From contig NZ_JANQOO010000017.1 of the NCBI RefSeq assembly GCF_028285715.1, positions 186,001 to 250,000 on the forward strand: a stretch of DNA of 64,000 nucleotides, read 5' to 3'. The translations under genes were made by a program, and so were the position numbers. The DNA is from Ulvibacterium sp. (GTDB taxonomy: Bacteria; Bacteroidota; Bacteroidia; Flavobacteriales; Flavobacteriaceae). Numbering within the stretch: the stretch's first letter is position 1; the number at the start of each line of letters is the position of its first letter. Below the pieces are notes generated by a model. The model did not search any database. It was not told the origin of the DNA and saw only the letters and a list, made by a program, of their open reading frames with translations. Positions 46,903 through 55,972 of this stretch are shown here, piece by piece.

Positions 46903-49671
46903 CTATCCCGTATTCCGGTTAGCACTGGCAATAGCATTGATGGTCAACATCAATTCCGTTTGTGTCTTTTCTGCCGCCTTTGAATTTTCCTTGCGTTCTT
47001 CCCGCCATTTTCCCAAAAGTTCCACCTGTTTTTTATGTAACGAGGTCATAAGTGTCGTGCGAAGCTGATTGGAATAATAATGATTTTTTCGTCTTTCCTT
47101 AATATCCTTCTCCAAAAGATCGTACAAGTGATCCCGCATGGACTTTAACTCTCCCAGAAATTTGGATAGAAACTCCTTCCTGATATCGGTATCCGGCACC
47201 AGTTCGGCATACAGGCTCATTATTCCCTCATCGGTAGCAGCCAAGCTACTATCCACATTGGTAAAGACATATCGTAAAAAAGGGTCCTTTTTCAAGGCCT
47301 CCTTCAATACTGCGTAATCCTCGGAATGGGACGACTTCAAATTTTTAAGTGCCGTACCAAGACCGTACCAACTGGTCATATGATATCTGGCCTGACTCCA
47401 TGAGAACACCCAAGGTATGGCCCTAAGGTCCGCTAGGGAACTTGCGCCGGTGCGCTTGGCAGGTCTGGAGCCTATTTTACTGGTTTCAATGGCATCGATG
47501 GGGGTGGCCGTCCTAAAAAATGCGATAAAACCCTCAGATTGTATCAATTCCCCATACCGTTCCTTACTTTCATTGGCCAGCCACTCTATAATTTTGGCGT
47601 GTTTATGAAAAGTTCTTTCCGTACTCTGTTCCAAAAGTGTTTTGCTTAGCGTATTGGCCACCAGCAATTCAATATTGTAAGCTGCATTTACCTTGTTGGC
47701 ATATTTCTGGGCTATAGTCTCCCCCTGCTCCGTTAACCGGATATCCCCATTTGGGGAACCAAAGGATAGGGCCTGAACAAAATAGTGGGTCGGCCCAGAG
47801 CCACGACTTATAGATCCCCCTTTTCCATGGAAGAATCGTATATCCACACCAAAGTCCTTACCGACCTGTGCGAGCTTATATTGTGCCTTATACAGATTCC
47901 ATTGGCTGGCCATGATGCCCCCATCCTTGTTACTATCACTATAACCGACCATAATCTGTTGTCTTGGACGTGCCAGTTGCTTCTGTTGTTGCTCATATTT
48001 CAAAGATCGCATCACCATGGGATTGCCAAGATATTCCTTCAAGATGGAAGGACCATTTTCCAAATCCTCAATAGTCTCCAATAAGGGTACTACATGAACT
48101 TTGGACACCAGTCCCTTATCGGTCATAAAAGTGAGCCCCGCTTCCTTGGCCATAAGATATACCGTTAATAAGTCCGAAAATGAGCGTGTCATGCTAACGA
48201 TAAAGGAACCAATACAATTAAAGCCGTATTTAGCCGTGTGGGCTTCTACCGCACGATAACATTCCATTACGGTTTGGGCCTCTTTTTCCAATGGGGTCTT
48301 GGGATGGACAAACGGGCGGGCGTGCCGCAATTCGTCCAAAAGGAACTGGGTCCTTTTAGCTTCGTCCCATTCCGCAAAGGAGTTCTCCTGCAATTGGGCG
48401 GCCTTTAACAATTGGGATACCGCCTTATCGTGAAATGCGCTATTTTGTCTGATATCCAAGGCCGCAAGATGGAAACCAAATACCTCAACGATACGTATGG
48501 CTGCGGTGATATCACCGTATGCAACAGATTTAGCGCCAAAATGTAACAATTCCTTTTGCAATATGCTTAGGTCATTTCGCAATTGTGAAGAATGTACATA
48601 AGCCCCTTTTACTTCAGAGAGTTTGGTGGCGTGTCCTCTTTCCGTATCTACAGGCAATTTGGCTATCATTAGGGCAACCATTTGTCGAAAGGCCTCTCCT
48701 TTATTCCGGTTCAACGCCTCAGGGCCTTTATCGCCGAGCTCGGCACTCATTTCCTGAAGCCTTTTTTGATAATCCGTACTACAGTTTTCCAAACTATGGG
48801 TTAAACTCAACCTTCTTACCAATGCGTTGAGTTTCCGGCGGATGACCACAAAGGCATTGAGACGTAATTGAAGTAGTGTGTGTCGAGTCACTTCTGAGGT
48901 TACCAATGGATGTCCGTCACGATCCCCCCCTACCCAATTGCCAAAAGCAATATGAGGGTAAAAATGATGGGCCCTTAAGGTTTCACTGTTGAATCCTACA
49001 ATGGATAGGGCGTGCTCCAATCGGTTATCAACAATGGAAATAACCTGTGGAAAAACATTTACCAAATAGTGCAATATATTCCTGAATTCAGAGTCTACGT
49101 CCGGTTTCTCCAAATAAATCTCCCCGGTTTTCCATAAACGGTACAGGGTTAACTTGATAGTTTCCCGTATTCTTTCCTTTTCGTGATTGGAATACATTGT
49201 ATTTTCCAATTGCACCAGCAGTAGATACAATTCCCGATGATGCTCCAGTACCGTAGCCCTTTTGGCTTCCGTAGGGTGTGCGGTCAACACCGGTTCTATG
49301 GATAGCTTTCGCATGGTATCCAAAATCTCCCTTTGGGTAAATCCCTGTTCTTTTAAAGCCTTTAAATTCCACGCCCAAAGTCCATTTACCCCGGCAAAGT
49401 CCCGTTCCTCCAGCTTTCTTCGATTTTGAACGGCACTATTGATTTCCACCATATTGACCAACTGAAATACCAAGGAATACAGTTGTACCACCTTTGGGGT
49501 AATCGAAACATCCTTGGAAGTACCCTCCTGAATCCAAGGGATACTATCGGCAATGGTTTCTTCCCCATTTTCTACGAGGACCTCATAAAGGGCCTCCAAT
49601 AGGAATCTGAGATCTATATACGCCTTGCCAATTTCTTTTTCAACCTTCTTAAGTGTAATCCCTTCTGCCAT
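46903..49671 (-). CDS. ppc: Phosphoenolpyruvate carboxylase
   Basis: Converts phosphoenolpyruvate and bicarbonate to oxaloacetate to refill the citric acid cycle, 922 aa. The catalytic His motif is VLTAHPTEAKRATVLEHH near residue 132, the conserved GGDRDGHPLV, and the glycine-rich FFHGKGGSISRGSG near 625. GYSDSNKDGGIMAS and VFSWSQARYHMTSWYGLG follow. The C-terminus ends in Asn-Thr-Gly, as is typical. Gap on both sides is short. Confidence 0.97.
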   Translation of the reverse strand: MAEGITLKKVEKEIGKAYIDLRFLLEALYEVLVENGEETIADSIPWIQEGTSKDVSITPKVVQLYSLVFQLVNMVEINSAVQNRRKLEERDFAGVNGLWAWNLKALKEQGFTQREILDTMRKLSIEPVLTAHPTEAKRATVLEHHRELYLLLVQLENTMYSNHEKERIRETIKLTLYRLWKTGEIYLEKPDVDSEFRNILHYLVNVFPQVISIVDNRLEHALSIVGFNSETLRAHHFYPHIAFGNWVGGDRDGHPLVTSEVTRHTLLQLRLNAFVVIRRKLNALVRRLSLTHSLENCSTDYQKRLQEMSAELGDKGPEALNRNKGEAFRQMVALMIAKLPVDTERGHATKLSEVKGAYVHSSQLRNDLSILQKELLHFGAKSVAYGDITAAIRIVEVFGFHLAALDIRQNSAFHDKAVSQLLKAAQLQENSFAEWDEAKRTQFLLDELRHARPFVHPKTPLEKEAQTVMECYRAVEAHTAKYGFNCIGSFIVSMTRSFSDLLTVYLMAKEAGLTFMTDKGLVSKVHVVPLLETIEDLENGPSILKEYLGNPMVMRSLKYEQQQKQLARPRQQIMVGYSDSNKDGGIMASQWNLYKAQYKLAQVGKDFGVDIRFFHGKGGSISRGSGPTHYFVQALSFGSPNGDIRLTEQGETIAQKYANKVNAAYNIELLVANTLSKTLLEQSTERTFHKHAKIIEWLANESKERYGELIQSEGFIAFFRTATPIDAIETSKIGSRPAKRTGASSLADLRAIPWVFSWSQARYHMTSWYGLGTALKNLKSSHSEDYAVLKEALKKDPFLRYVFTNVDSSLAATDEGIMSLYAELVPDTDIRKEFLSKFLGELKSMRDHLYDLLEKDIKERRKNHYYSNQLRTTLMTSLHKKQVELLGKWREERKENSKAAEKTQTELMLTINAIASANRNTG

Positions 49672-49904
49672 GTGTTCTTCTTAAAATGTAATTTGAAAAT
49701 TTCCTGAAAAATACTTTACAACCAATTATTAAAAAAGCGTTACTACTTTCAAAACCGAAAAAAATAACAATTTGTTCAAATTGATGGAGCGGACCCAGGA
49801 TTCATGGGTCACAATTTTTAGATTGTACAAATACCATATATGGCCCTCCAAAACCGCATATGATGTTTTGAAGCATTACCCAACAAACCATATCTTAGTG
49901 GCTT
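49672..49904. promoter_or_regulatory. Divergent region ppc / double-ABC gene with two inverted repeats
   Basis: This 233-bp gap holds two hairpin-like elements: CAATTTG-TT-CAAATTG at 49768-49783 (7-bp arms) and GACCCA-N7-TGGGTC at 49792-49810 (6-bp arms). They are adjacent and lie roughly in the middle of the divergent promoters. No exact TAnnTTTG is present on either strand. Candidate operators for one or both genes. Confidence 0.4.
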
Positions 49905-51158
49905 ATGAATCCAACTTCGGTCAAAAAAGGGCATTGGGCCATTTTCATTGATAATTCTTCGGATAAAACCCATTTTATCCAATCCATATTGCATGGAAAT
50001 CCCCCATCCGACCTCTCGATACTAAAAGGACAAAAAGGAGCTCTATTTTCCAAACTTGCCCTGGAACAGTTTAAAGTGGAAGAAGACCGACACGATATCA
50101 AAGTGCTTACCAAGGGCATTGCCCAAAATCTTCGATCCCTTTCCAGTGGTGAACAAAAAAAAGTATTGTTGAAATACATTTTGGAAGACGTTCCGGATTT
50201 TATTGTTTTGGACAACCCTTTTGATAATCTGGATACGGAATCACAGGAGGAATTGGCAAAGTTGCTTAAAACAATATCTATGGATACAGCGATTGTTCAA
50301 ATACTAAGTAGGAAAAAAGACCTCCTCCCATTCATAACCCATTATGCCAGTCTCAAAAAACGGAATCTATGGGTTCACACAAATCCGGTGCCACTTTCCC
50401 AAAACGAATCTATACCGATCCTGGGCAGTATTCCCTTACCATTGCATCAATGGAAATACAATTCAAAAACATTGGTGGATTTAAAAAAGGTAACCGTCCG
50501 ATTTGGAACTAAAACAGTGCTTAATGCCATAGATTGGAGGATACAGAAGGGAGAATTTTGGCAATTGATAGGGAAAAATGGAAGTGGTAAGACCACAATG
50601 CTATCCATGATAACCGGCGAAAACCCAAAAGGGTACGGACAAGAACTTTATATCTTCGGTCATAAAAAAGGAAGTGGGGAGAGCATATGGGAACTGAAGG
50701 AAAAAATGGGATACTTTACACCCACTATGACGGACAAGTTCACCGGATACCATACCTTGGAACATATGATTATTTCCGGACTTACGGATTCCATAGGGTT
50801 ATACACCAAACCAACGGAAGCCCAGTTACGTTTGGCATCGGAGTGGTTAAGATTGATAGGTATGTGGACTCTTAAGAATACCCATTTTCATAATCTCACC
50901 ATGGGGCAACAACGCCTTATCATGACAGTGAGGGCCATGGTAAAACATCCGCTCTTATTGATTTTGGACGAACCTACTGCTGGACTTGACGATGCCTCAG
51001 CAAACTTATTGGTAGCATTGGTCAATAAAATGGCCAGGGAAAGCGATACGGCCATCATATTTGTGTCCCATAGAAAAGAGCCGGGTCTAAATCCAGATTT
51101 TGTGTATGAGCTACAAATGACTCCCCAAGGGTCTCGAGGAAATAAAAAGCCGTCCTAG
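49905..51158 (+). CDS. Double ABC-ATPase protein with degenerate first domain (ModF/photorepair-like)
   Basis: Soluble protein of 417 aa with two ABC domains and no membrane segment, resembling ModF-type proteins. The second domain (about residues 190-400) is intact: Walker A LIGKNGSGKTTML, signature LTMGQQRLIM, Walker B LLILDEPTAGLDD and switch His in FVSHRKEP. The first domain (residues about 10-170) keeps the signature LSSGEQKKVLL and Walker B FIVLDNPFDNLD, but in place of Walker A reads FIDNSSDKTHFI without the glycine-rich loop. The role is unknown. Its stop codon lies inside the downstream terminator hairpin. Confidence 0.9.
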   Translation: MNPTSVKKGHWAIFIDNSSDKTHFIQSILHGNPPSDLSILKGQKGALFSKLALEQFKVEEDRHDIKVLTKGIAQNLRSLSSGEQKKVLLKYILEDVPDFIVLDNPFDNLDTESQEELAKLLKTISMDTAIVQILSRKKDLLPFITHYASLKKRNLWVHTNPVPLSQNESIPILGSIPLPLHQWKYNSKTLVDLKKVTVRFGTKTVLNAIDWRIQKGEFWQLIGKNGSGKTTMLSMITGENPKGYGQELYIFGHKKGSGESIWELKEKMGYFTPTMTDKFTGYHTLEHMIISGLTDSIGLYTKPTEAQLRLASEWLRLIGMWTLKNTHFHNLTMGQQRLIMTVRAMVKHPLLLILDEPTAGLDDASANLLVALVNKMARESDTAIIFVSHRKEPGLNPDFVYELQMTPQGSRGNKKPS

Positions 51159-51170
51159 GACGGCTTTTTT
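51144..51170. terminator. Bidirectional terminator with a stop codon inside the stem
   Basis: Palindrome AAAAAGCCGTCC-TA-GGACGGCTTTTTT; the stop codon of the double-ABC gene (51156-51158) is in the centre. It serves the plus-strand gene and, with its A/T-runs, also secDF, whose gene ends at 51195 on the minus strand. Confidence 0.85.
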
Positions 51171-51194
51171 AGATGTATCGATAAGTGTGGCAGA

Positions 51195-54170
51195 CTAGGC
51201 TATCGCCTTTTCCGCTTTTGGTTTCACAATTTTCTTCCGTATGGTATCGAACATGACGGGGGTGGCGATAAAAACAGAGGAATAAGTACCTACAATCACC
51301 CCAACGATCATGGCGAACATAAAGCCGCGAAGTGATTCACCGCCAAAGATAAAGATCGCCAATAATACGATCAAGGTAGTTAAGGACGTATTCAATGTTC
51401 GGCTTAACGTACTGTTTACGGCCAAATTAATGTTATCCCCGCCTTTCCAGCCCCGCTCGCCAATAATCTCCCTGATTCGGTCAAAGACCACCACTGTATC
51501 GTTCAGGGAATAACCAATTACCGTTAGTATTGCCGCAATAAAGGCTTGATCGATCTCCATATTGAAGGGCATAATCGTTCCGAACAATGAAAACACTCCG
51601 AGAACGATCATTACATCGTGGAATACAGCGACCACCGCACCCAAGGAAAACTGCCACCTTCTAAATCGAAGCAAAATATACAGGAACACCACGGCCAGGG
51701 AACCTATAATTGCCAAGAAAGCGTTGTTTTTTATGTCATCGGCTATGGTAGGACCAACCTTTATGGATTGCAGAATACCAATGGATTTTTCCCCACTTCC
51801 TACTCTAAAATTGTCCATACTGGTACCATCGGGCAGGTACTTTTGCAACGAGGTATATAATTTGGTCTGGATTTCGTTATCTACTTCTATGCCTTCCACG
51901 TCTACCTTGTAAGGGGTGGTAACCTTTATCTGATTGGCCTCACCAAAGGTTTTTACATTAGTACCACTGCCAAATACCGTATTCAACTCGGATGCAATTT
52001 CCGATGGATTAACGGCCTGCTCAAAACGTATTTGGTAAGAACGGCCACCCACAAAATCAACACCTTGTTGCAGGCCTTGGGTAACCAGGGAAAAGACCCC
52101 GATACCCACCAAAATCAAGGATATAACATAGGCTATTTTCCGTTTATTCAGGAAATTTATGTTGATATTCTTAAACAAATTTTTGGTAATCGCCGTGGAG
52201 AAGTCCAAGGTCCTGCCTTTTCCACTTATATACCAATCGACCAATAAACGGGTAATGAAGATGGCAGTAAACAGGGAAGTAAGAATACCGATCAAAAGTG
52301 TGGTCGCAAAACCCTTTATGGGACCGGAACCAAAAACAAACAGTATAATGGCCGTAAGACCGGTCGTAACATTGGCATCCAAGATGGAGGAGAGTGCATT
52401 ACTAAATCCATCGGACACGGCCTCTCCCTTGCCTTTGCCCTTGACCAGTTCTTCCTTAACACGTTCAAAAATAAGTACATTGGCATCAACGGACATGCCA
52501 ATGGTCAACACGATACCGGCAATACCTGGCAAAGTGAGTACAGCTCCCAAACTGGTAAGTACTCCAAAAATGAGAAGGATGTTCAACAACAAGGCAATAT
52601 CCGCAAATATCCCTGCTTTTCCATAATAGAAGATCATCCATACCAAAACAATGGACATGGCGATCATAAAGGACATAAAACCGCTATCAATGGCCTCTTG
52701 CCCCAAGGAAGGACCCACAATTTCCGACTGAATAATCTCAGCGGAGGCAGGTAATTTTCCGGCTCGTAACACATTGGCGATATCCTTGGTCTCGTTTACC
52801 GTAAAAGTTCCCGTGATTTCCGAACGCCCTCCTGAAATAGGCCCTGAGGACACCCCGGGTGCGGTATACACTTTATTATCCAAAACAATGGCGATACCGG
52901 TTTGGTTGGTAAAGGCATCCCCTGTCAACTTCTCCCATTCCTTGGCTCCTTTGGTATTCATGGTCATGGATACTGCAGGTTTTCCAAATTGATCAAAATC
53001 ATCCCGGGCATCACTCACGACATCCCCGCTTATTCTCGGAACGGCATCACGGTTGGATTTAAGTGCGTATAAATCCACTACTTCAGCATTTTCGGCAGAG
53101 GGCCGTTCCCATAAAAACTTGGCGAATCGAACATCCGCGGGCAATAATCTGCGTACTTCGGGCATACGTAGATAACCTCCGAATTTTGCGGTATCCTTAA
53201 TGGCTACCTTGGCAATGGCATAGCCACTACCCGGTCCTGCGATTAAATCGAAAACCGGATTTATTTGATTGGCAATATCCAATGAATCCTCCGCAACGTC
53301 GGAAAGCAGTGAATCCAATTCGGACTCTTCCTTAACCGGCTCTTCCACGGCCGTGGTATCCACTAAGGATTTTAATTGATTGTTTGCGGAAATAAAGAAT
53401 TGGGAAATACTTTGATTGCTTGGGCTATAGGTTTCCCAAAACTCCAATTGGGCGGTACTGGAAAGAAGGTCCTGTGCCCTGGCAATATCCTTGGCCCCGG
53501 GCAATTCTACCAAGATACGACCTGAATTTCCTTCCCGCTGGATATTGGGTTGAGTAACCCCGAAACCGTCGATTCTTTCCCGTAGTACTTCAAATGCCGA
53601 AACGATGGATTCATCAATTTTTCTTCGAATGATAGGCTTTACCTCATCGTCCGTCATTTGAAAATTGATCTCATCGCTCAAACCTTTGTTCGCAAAAATA
53701 TCCGGAGAGGCGAGTTTGGTGTCTCCTTTAATCTGGTCAAAAGCATCAAAAAACAACTCCAGATAGGTATCATCACTATTTTTGGAGGCGGTATCCGCGT
53801 CTGCCAAGGCCTTATTGAAAATTGGGTTTTTCGTATTGTTGGCCAATCCCTTTAAAATATCCTTTACGGATATTTGGAGAGTCACATTTATGCCCCCCTT
53901 AAGGTCCAAGCCCTTGTTCAGTTCTTTCTTCTTGGCATCATCATACGAAGTATAACCTAGAATAGGGTTGCTACCAATGGAATCCAAATATCTGGCCTCC
54001 AACGTTTCACGTTTTGCAACGTAATCCTCTTCAGTCTCGGATATTTGGTTTTCCGCAAAAACTTCAGCTTCATTTTCAACCTTACCGGTTATGAACGTAT
54101 AGGACAATTGATAGATACTCACCAGCCCAAACAAGAAAGCAAAAAGCTTTATAAGTCCTTTATTTTGCAT
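51195..54170 (-). CDS. secDF: Protein translocase SecDF (fused SecD-SecF)
   Basis: Proton-driven accessory of the Sec translocon, 991 aa, with SecD (residues about 1-630) and SecF (about 680-985) fused, a form common in Bacteroidota. Six helices in each half. The SecD core has LNKGLDLKGGINVTLQ near residue 85 and GMSVDANVLIFERVKEEL near 560; the SecF core has VDFVGGRSYQIRFEQ near 715 and TVIGYSLNDTVVVFDRIREI near 885. An extra ~250-residue periplasmic insert lies between the first helix and the later SecD part. It has a well-spaced promoter (54209-54239). Confidence 0.97.
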   Translation of the reverse strand: MQNKGLIKLFAFLFGLVSIYQLSYTFITGKVENEAEVFAENQISETEEDYVAKRETLEARYLDSIGSNPILGYTSYDDAKKKELNKGLDLKGGINVTLQISVKDILKGLANNTKNPIFNKALADADTASKNSDDTYLELFFDAFDQIKGDTKLASPDIFANKGLSDEINFQMTDDEVKPIIRRKIDESIVSAFEVLRERIDGFGVTQPNIQREGNSGRILVELPGAKDIARAQDLLSSTAQLEFWETYSPSNQSISQFFISANNQLKSLVDTTAVEEPVKEESELDSLLSDVAEDSLDIANQINPVFDLIAGPGSGYAIAKVAIKDTAKFGGYLRMPEVRRLLPADVRFAKFLWERPSAENAEVVDLYALKSNRDAVPRISGDVVSDARDDFDQFGKPAVSMTMNTKGAKEWEKLTGDAFTNQTGIAIVLDNKVYTAPGVSSGPISGGRSEITGTFTVNETKDIANVLRAGKLPASAEIIQSEIVGPSLGQEAIDSGFMSFMIAMSIVLVWMIFYYGKAGIFADIALLLNILLIFGVLTSLGAVLTLPGIAGIVLTIGMSVDANVLIFERVKEELVKGKGKGEAVSDGFSNALSSILDANVTTGLTAIILFVFGSGPIKGFATTLLIGILTSLFTAIFITRLLVDWYISGKGRTLDFSTAITKNLFKNININFLNKRKIAYVISLILVGIGVFSLVTQGLQQGVDFVGGRSYQIRFEQAVNPSEIASELNTVFGSGTNVKTFGEANQIKVTTPYKVDVEGIEVDNEIQTKLYTSLQKYLPDGTSMDNFRVGSGEKSIGILQSIKVGPTIADDIKNNAFLAIIGSLAVVFLYILLRFRRWQFSLGAVVAVFHDVMIVLGVFSLFGTIMPFNMEIDQAFIAAILTVIGYSLNDTVVVFDRIREIIGERGWKGGDNINLAVNSTLSRTLNTSLTTLIVLLAIFIFGGESLRGFMFAMIVGVIVGTYSSVFIATPVMFDTIRKKIVKPKAEKAIA

Positions 54171-54208
54171 TGATTAAGTGTTTTATGAATGCTTTTTGTA
54201 ACAGCGTG

Positions 54209-54239
54209 CAAATATATGATTTACCCTAGGATTTGGCAA
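54209..54239 (-). promoter_or_regulatory. Promoter of secDF
   Basis: On the minus strand TTG (54239-54237), a 20-nt spacer and TATATTTG (54216-54209) match the Bacteroidota consensus. It lies 39 bp upstream of the secDF start. Confidence 0.75.
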
Positions 54240-54263
54240 TATATTTATGAGTAATTGTAAAAA

Positions 54264-54297
54264 CGAAAACCTCCTGCCGATTGCAATCGGCAGGAGG
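54264..54297 (-). terminator. Terminator after mdh: 28-bp perfect palindrome
   Basis: 54270-54297 is a 28-bp perfect palindrome (two 14-bp arms CCTCCTGCCGATTG), followed on the minus strand by TTTTCGTTTTT. It lies 32 bp beyond the mdh stop. Confidence 0.88.
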
Positions 54298-54328
54298 CTT
54301 GCTTCTTATTCCAGGTGAAAAAATGTTA

Positions 54329-55255
54329 CTACAACTCCAACAAACCGTTGGTTTTAGAGACTCCCGCGGCACTTTCCTTCATCTTGTTCTTCTCGGCTTC
54401 GCTCAAAGGCACATCTACAATTTCCTCTATTCCATTTTTACCTAATATCACGGGTACCCCGATACAAATGTCCTCAAGGCCATATTCCCCTTCCAAATAC
54501 GTAGAGCAGGGAAACATTTTCTTTTGATCACAGGCAATGGCCTGTACCAGTCCAGAAACAGCTGCTCCCGGAGCGTACCAAGCACTGGTTCCCAATAATT
54601 TGGTCAAAGTGGCACCGCCCACCTTCGTATCCTCTACAACTTGTGACAACCTATCCTCTGTTAAAAACTCGGTAACATTAATGCTATTTCTAGTCGCATG
54701 TGAAGCCAACGGCACCATCCCTGTATCACTATGACCGCCGATTACCATACCGTCAATATCTGAAATAGGGGCATCCAAGGCCTCTGCCAGCCTATATTTG
54801 AACCGTGCACTATCCAAAGCCCCTCCCATTCCTATAATCTTGTTCTTGGGAAGATCTGTGGTCTTATGGACCAAATAGGTCATGGTATCCATAGGATTGC
54901 TGACCACAATCAAAATAGCATTAGGGGAGTGCTCTAGCAAGCTGGATGCAACGGTCTTAACGATTCCAGCATTTATTCCTATAAGTTCTTCCCGGGTCAT
55001 ACCAGGTTTCCTTGGAACCCCCGAGGTAATAACCGCTATATCGCTTCCCGCAGTTTTGGAATAATCATTGGTTATACCGGTAATTTTGGTATCAAAACCA
55101 TTAAGTGAAGCAGTCTGCATTAAGTCCATGGCCTTACCTTCGGCATACCCTTCCTTAATGTCCAACAACACGACTTCAGATGCAAAATCCTTTATGGCAA
55201 TGTACTCTGCGCAACTAGCGCCTACGGCACCTGCCCCTACTACGGTAACTTTCAT
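54329..55255 (-). CDS. mdh: Malate dehydrogenase (LDH-like type)
   Basis: NAD-dependent citric acid cycle enzyme, 308 aa. The Rossmann motif is VVGAGAVGASCAEYIA near residue 5. The substrate-binding region VPRKPGMTREELIGINAGI has the conserved arginine, the next arginine lies in MGGALDSARFKYRLAEAL near residue 148, and the catalytic His is in GGHSDTGMVPLASHA near 175. The length and motifs match LDH-like malate dehydrogenases. A -7 element lies upstream at 55289-55296. Confidence 0.96.
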   Translation of the reverse strand: MKVTVVGAGAVGASCAEYIAIKDFASEVVLLDIKEGYAEGKAMDLMQTASLNGFDTKITGITNDYSKTAGSDIAVITSGVPRKPGMTREELIGINAGIVKTVASSLLEHSPNAILIVVSNPMDTMTYLVHKTTDLPKNKIIGMGGALDSARFKYRLAEALDAPISDIDGMVIGGHSDTGMVPLASHATRNSINVTEFLTEDRLSQVVEDTKVGGATLTKLLGTSAWYAPGAAVSGLVQAIACDQKKMFPCSTYLEGEYGLEDICIGVPVILGKNGIEEIVDVPLSEAEKNKMKESAAGVSKTNGLLEL

Positions 55256-55288
55256 ATTCGTATAATTTAATAGTTGTTTTTAACACTG

Positions 55289-55296
55289 CAAAAGTA
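55289..55296 (-). promoter_or_regulatory. -7 element of mdh
   Basis: The minus strand reads TACTTTTG (TAnnTTTG), 34 bp upstream of the start codon. A TTG lies farther upstream, but with a spacer of about 25 nt, longer than usual. Confidence 0.5.
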
Positions 55297-55510
55297 GGGA
55301 TTCTGCCTCGATAAAAAATGACAAAAATCAGTTTAATCCAAGTTGTTTTTGACGTTTCCAAAAGCAGTAAAAACGGATAAAACTGTTAAAAAAAATGACC
55401 GTTCAACGAAGAAAAACAGATTATGGTGCCATACATCGAATTTTAGCAATATCAACGACCCAATGCACGTTCCCTTATATACCAAAACCCCGAATCAGAA
55501 AACCTACAAA

Positions 55511-55882
55511 ATGAAAAAGCTTTTTTCATTTCTGGCAATTGTGGCCATCATCTCCGTTAGCAATTGTTCCCGAATAGCCGAAAACAATGATCAAGTTATT
55601 GGAATTTGGTCCAATGTTGCAGAAATATCTACAGGCAAGGCGCAAAACCAGACTTTCCGTGAGGAATGGATCTTTAACGATGCCTATTTAGGCCGGTATC
55701 ACGCCATAGAAAATGGTAGGATTACCGTTAAAACTGATTTCAAATGGAGTCAGGATGATGGCATATACACGATTTCCTATCCCGGATTGGATAGAATCGA
55801 CGATATTGTAATTCTTAAGGAATCCCAGGATGGAAGCATGTTGGAAGATATGAACGGAAATCCCTTCGCAATTAGGGAATAA
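55511..55882 (+). CDS. Small lipoprotein of unknown function (lipocalin-like outline)
   Basis: 123 aa. The signal peptide ends in ISVSNC. The rest alternates beta-type segments: VIGIWSNVAEISTGKA, FREEWIFNDAYLGRYHAI and DGIYTISYPGLDRIDD, a layout like the lipocalin-like domain of short Bacteroidota lipoproteins. I chose the ATG at 55511, at the signal peptide; the frame extends 56 codons upstream with no supporting features. Function unknown. Confidence 0.75.
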   Translation: MKKLFSFLAIVAIISVSNCSRIAENNDQVIGIWSNVAEISTGKAQNQTFREEWIFNDAYLGRYHAIENGRITVKTDFKWSQDDGIYTISYPGLDRIDDIVILKESQDGSMLEDMNGNPFAIRE

Positions 55883-55903
55883 AATAAAAGAAGGTTGATA
55901 CAC

Positions 55904-55944
55904 AAAAAAAGACCGTTGGCAATCGAGATGTCGACGGTCTTTTT
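55904..55944. terminator. Bidirectional terminator
   Basis: Stem AAAAAGACCGT (55906-55916) / ACGGTCTTTTT (55934-55944) between the small lipoprotein gene (plus) and the DUF6588 gene (minus). Both strands show the T-run. Confidence 0.8.
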
Positions 55945-55972
55945 ATATTACATGTACATTTTTGCCTATCTA

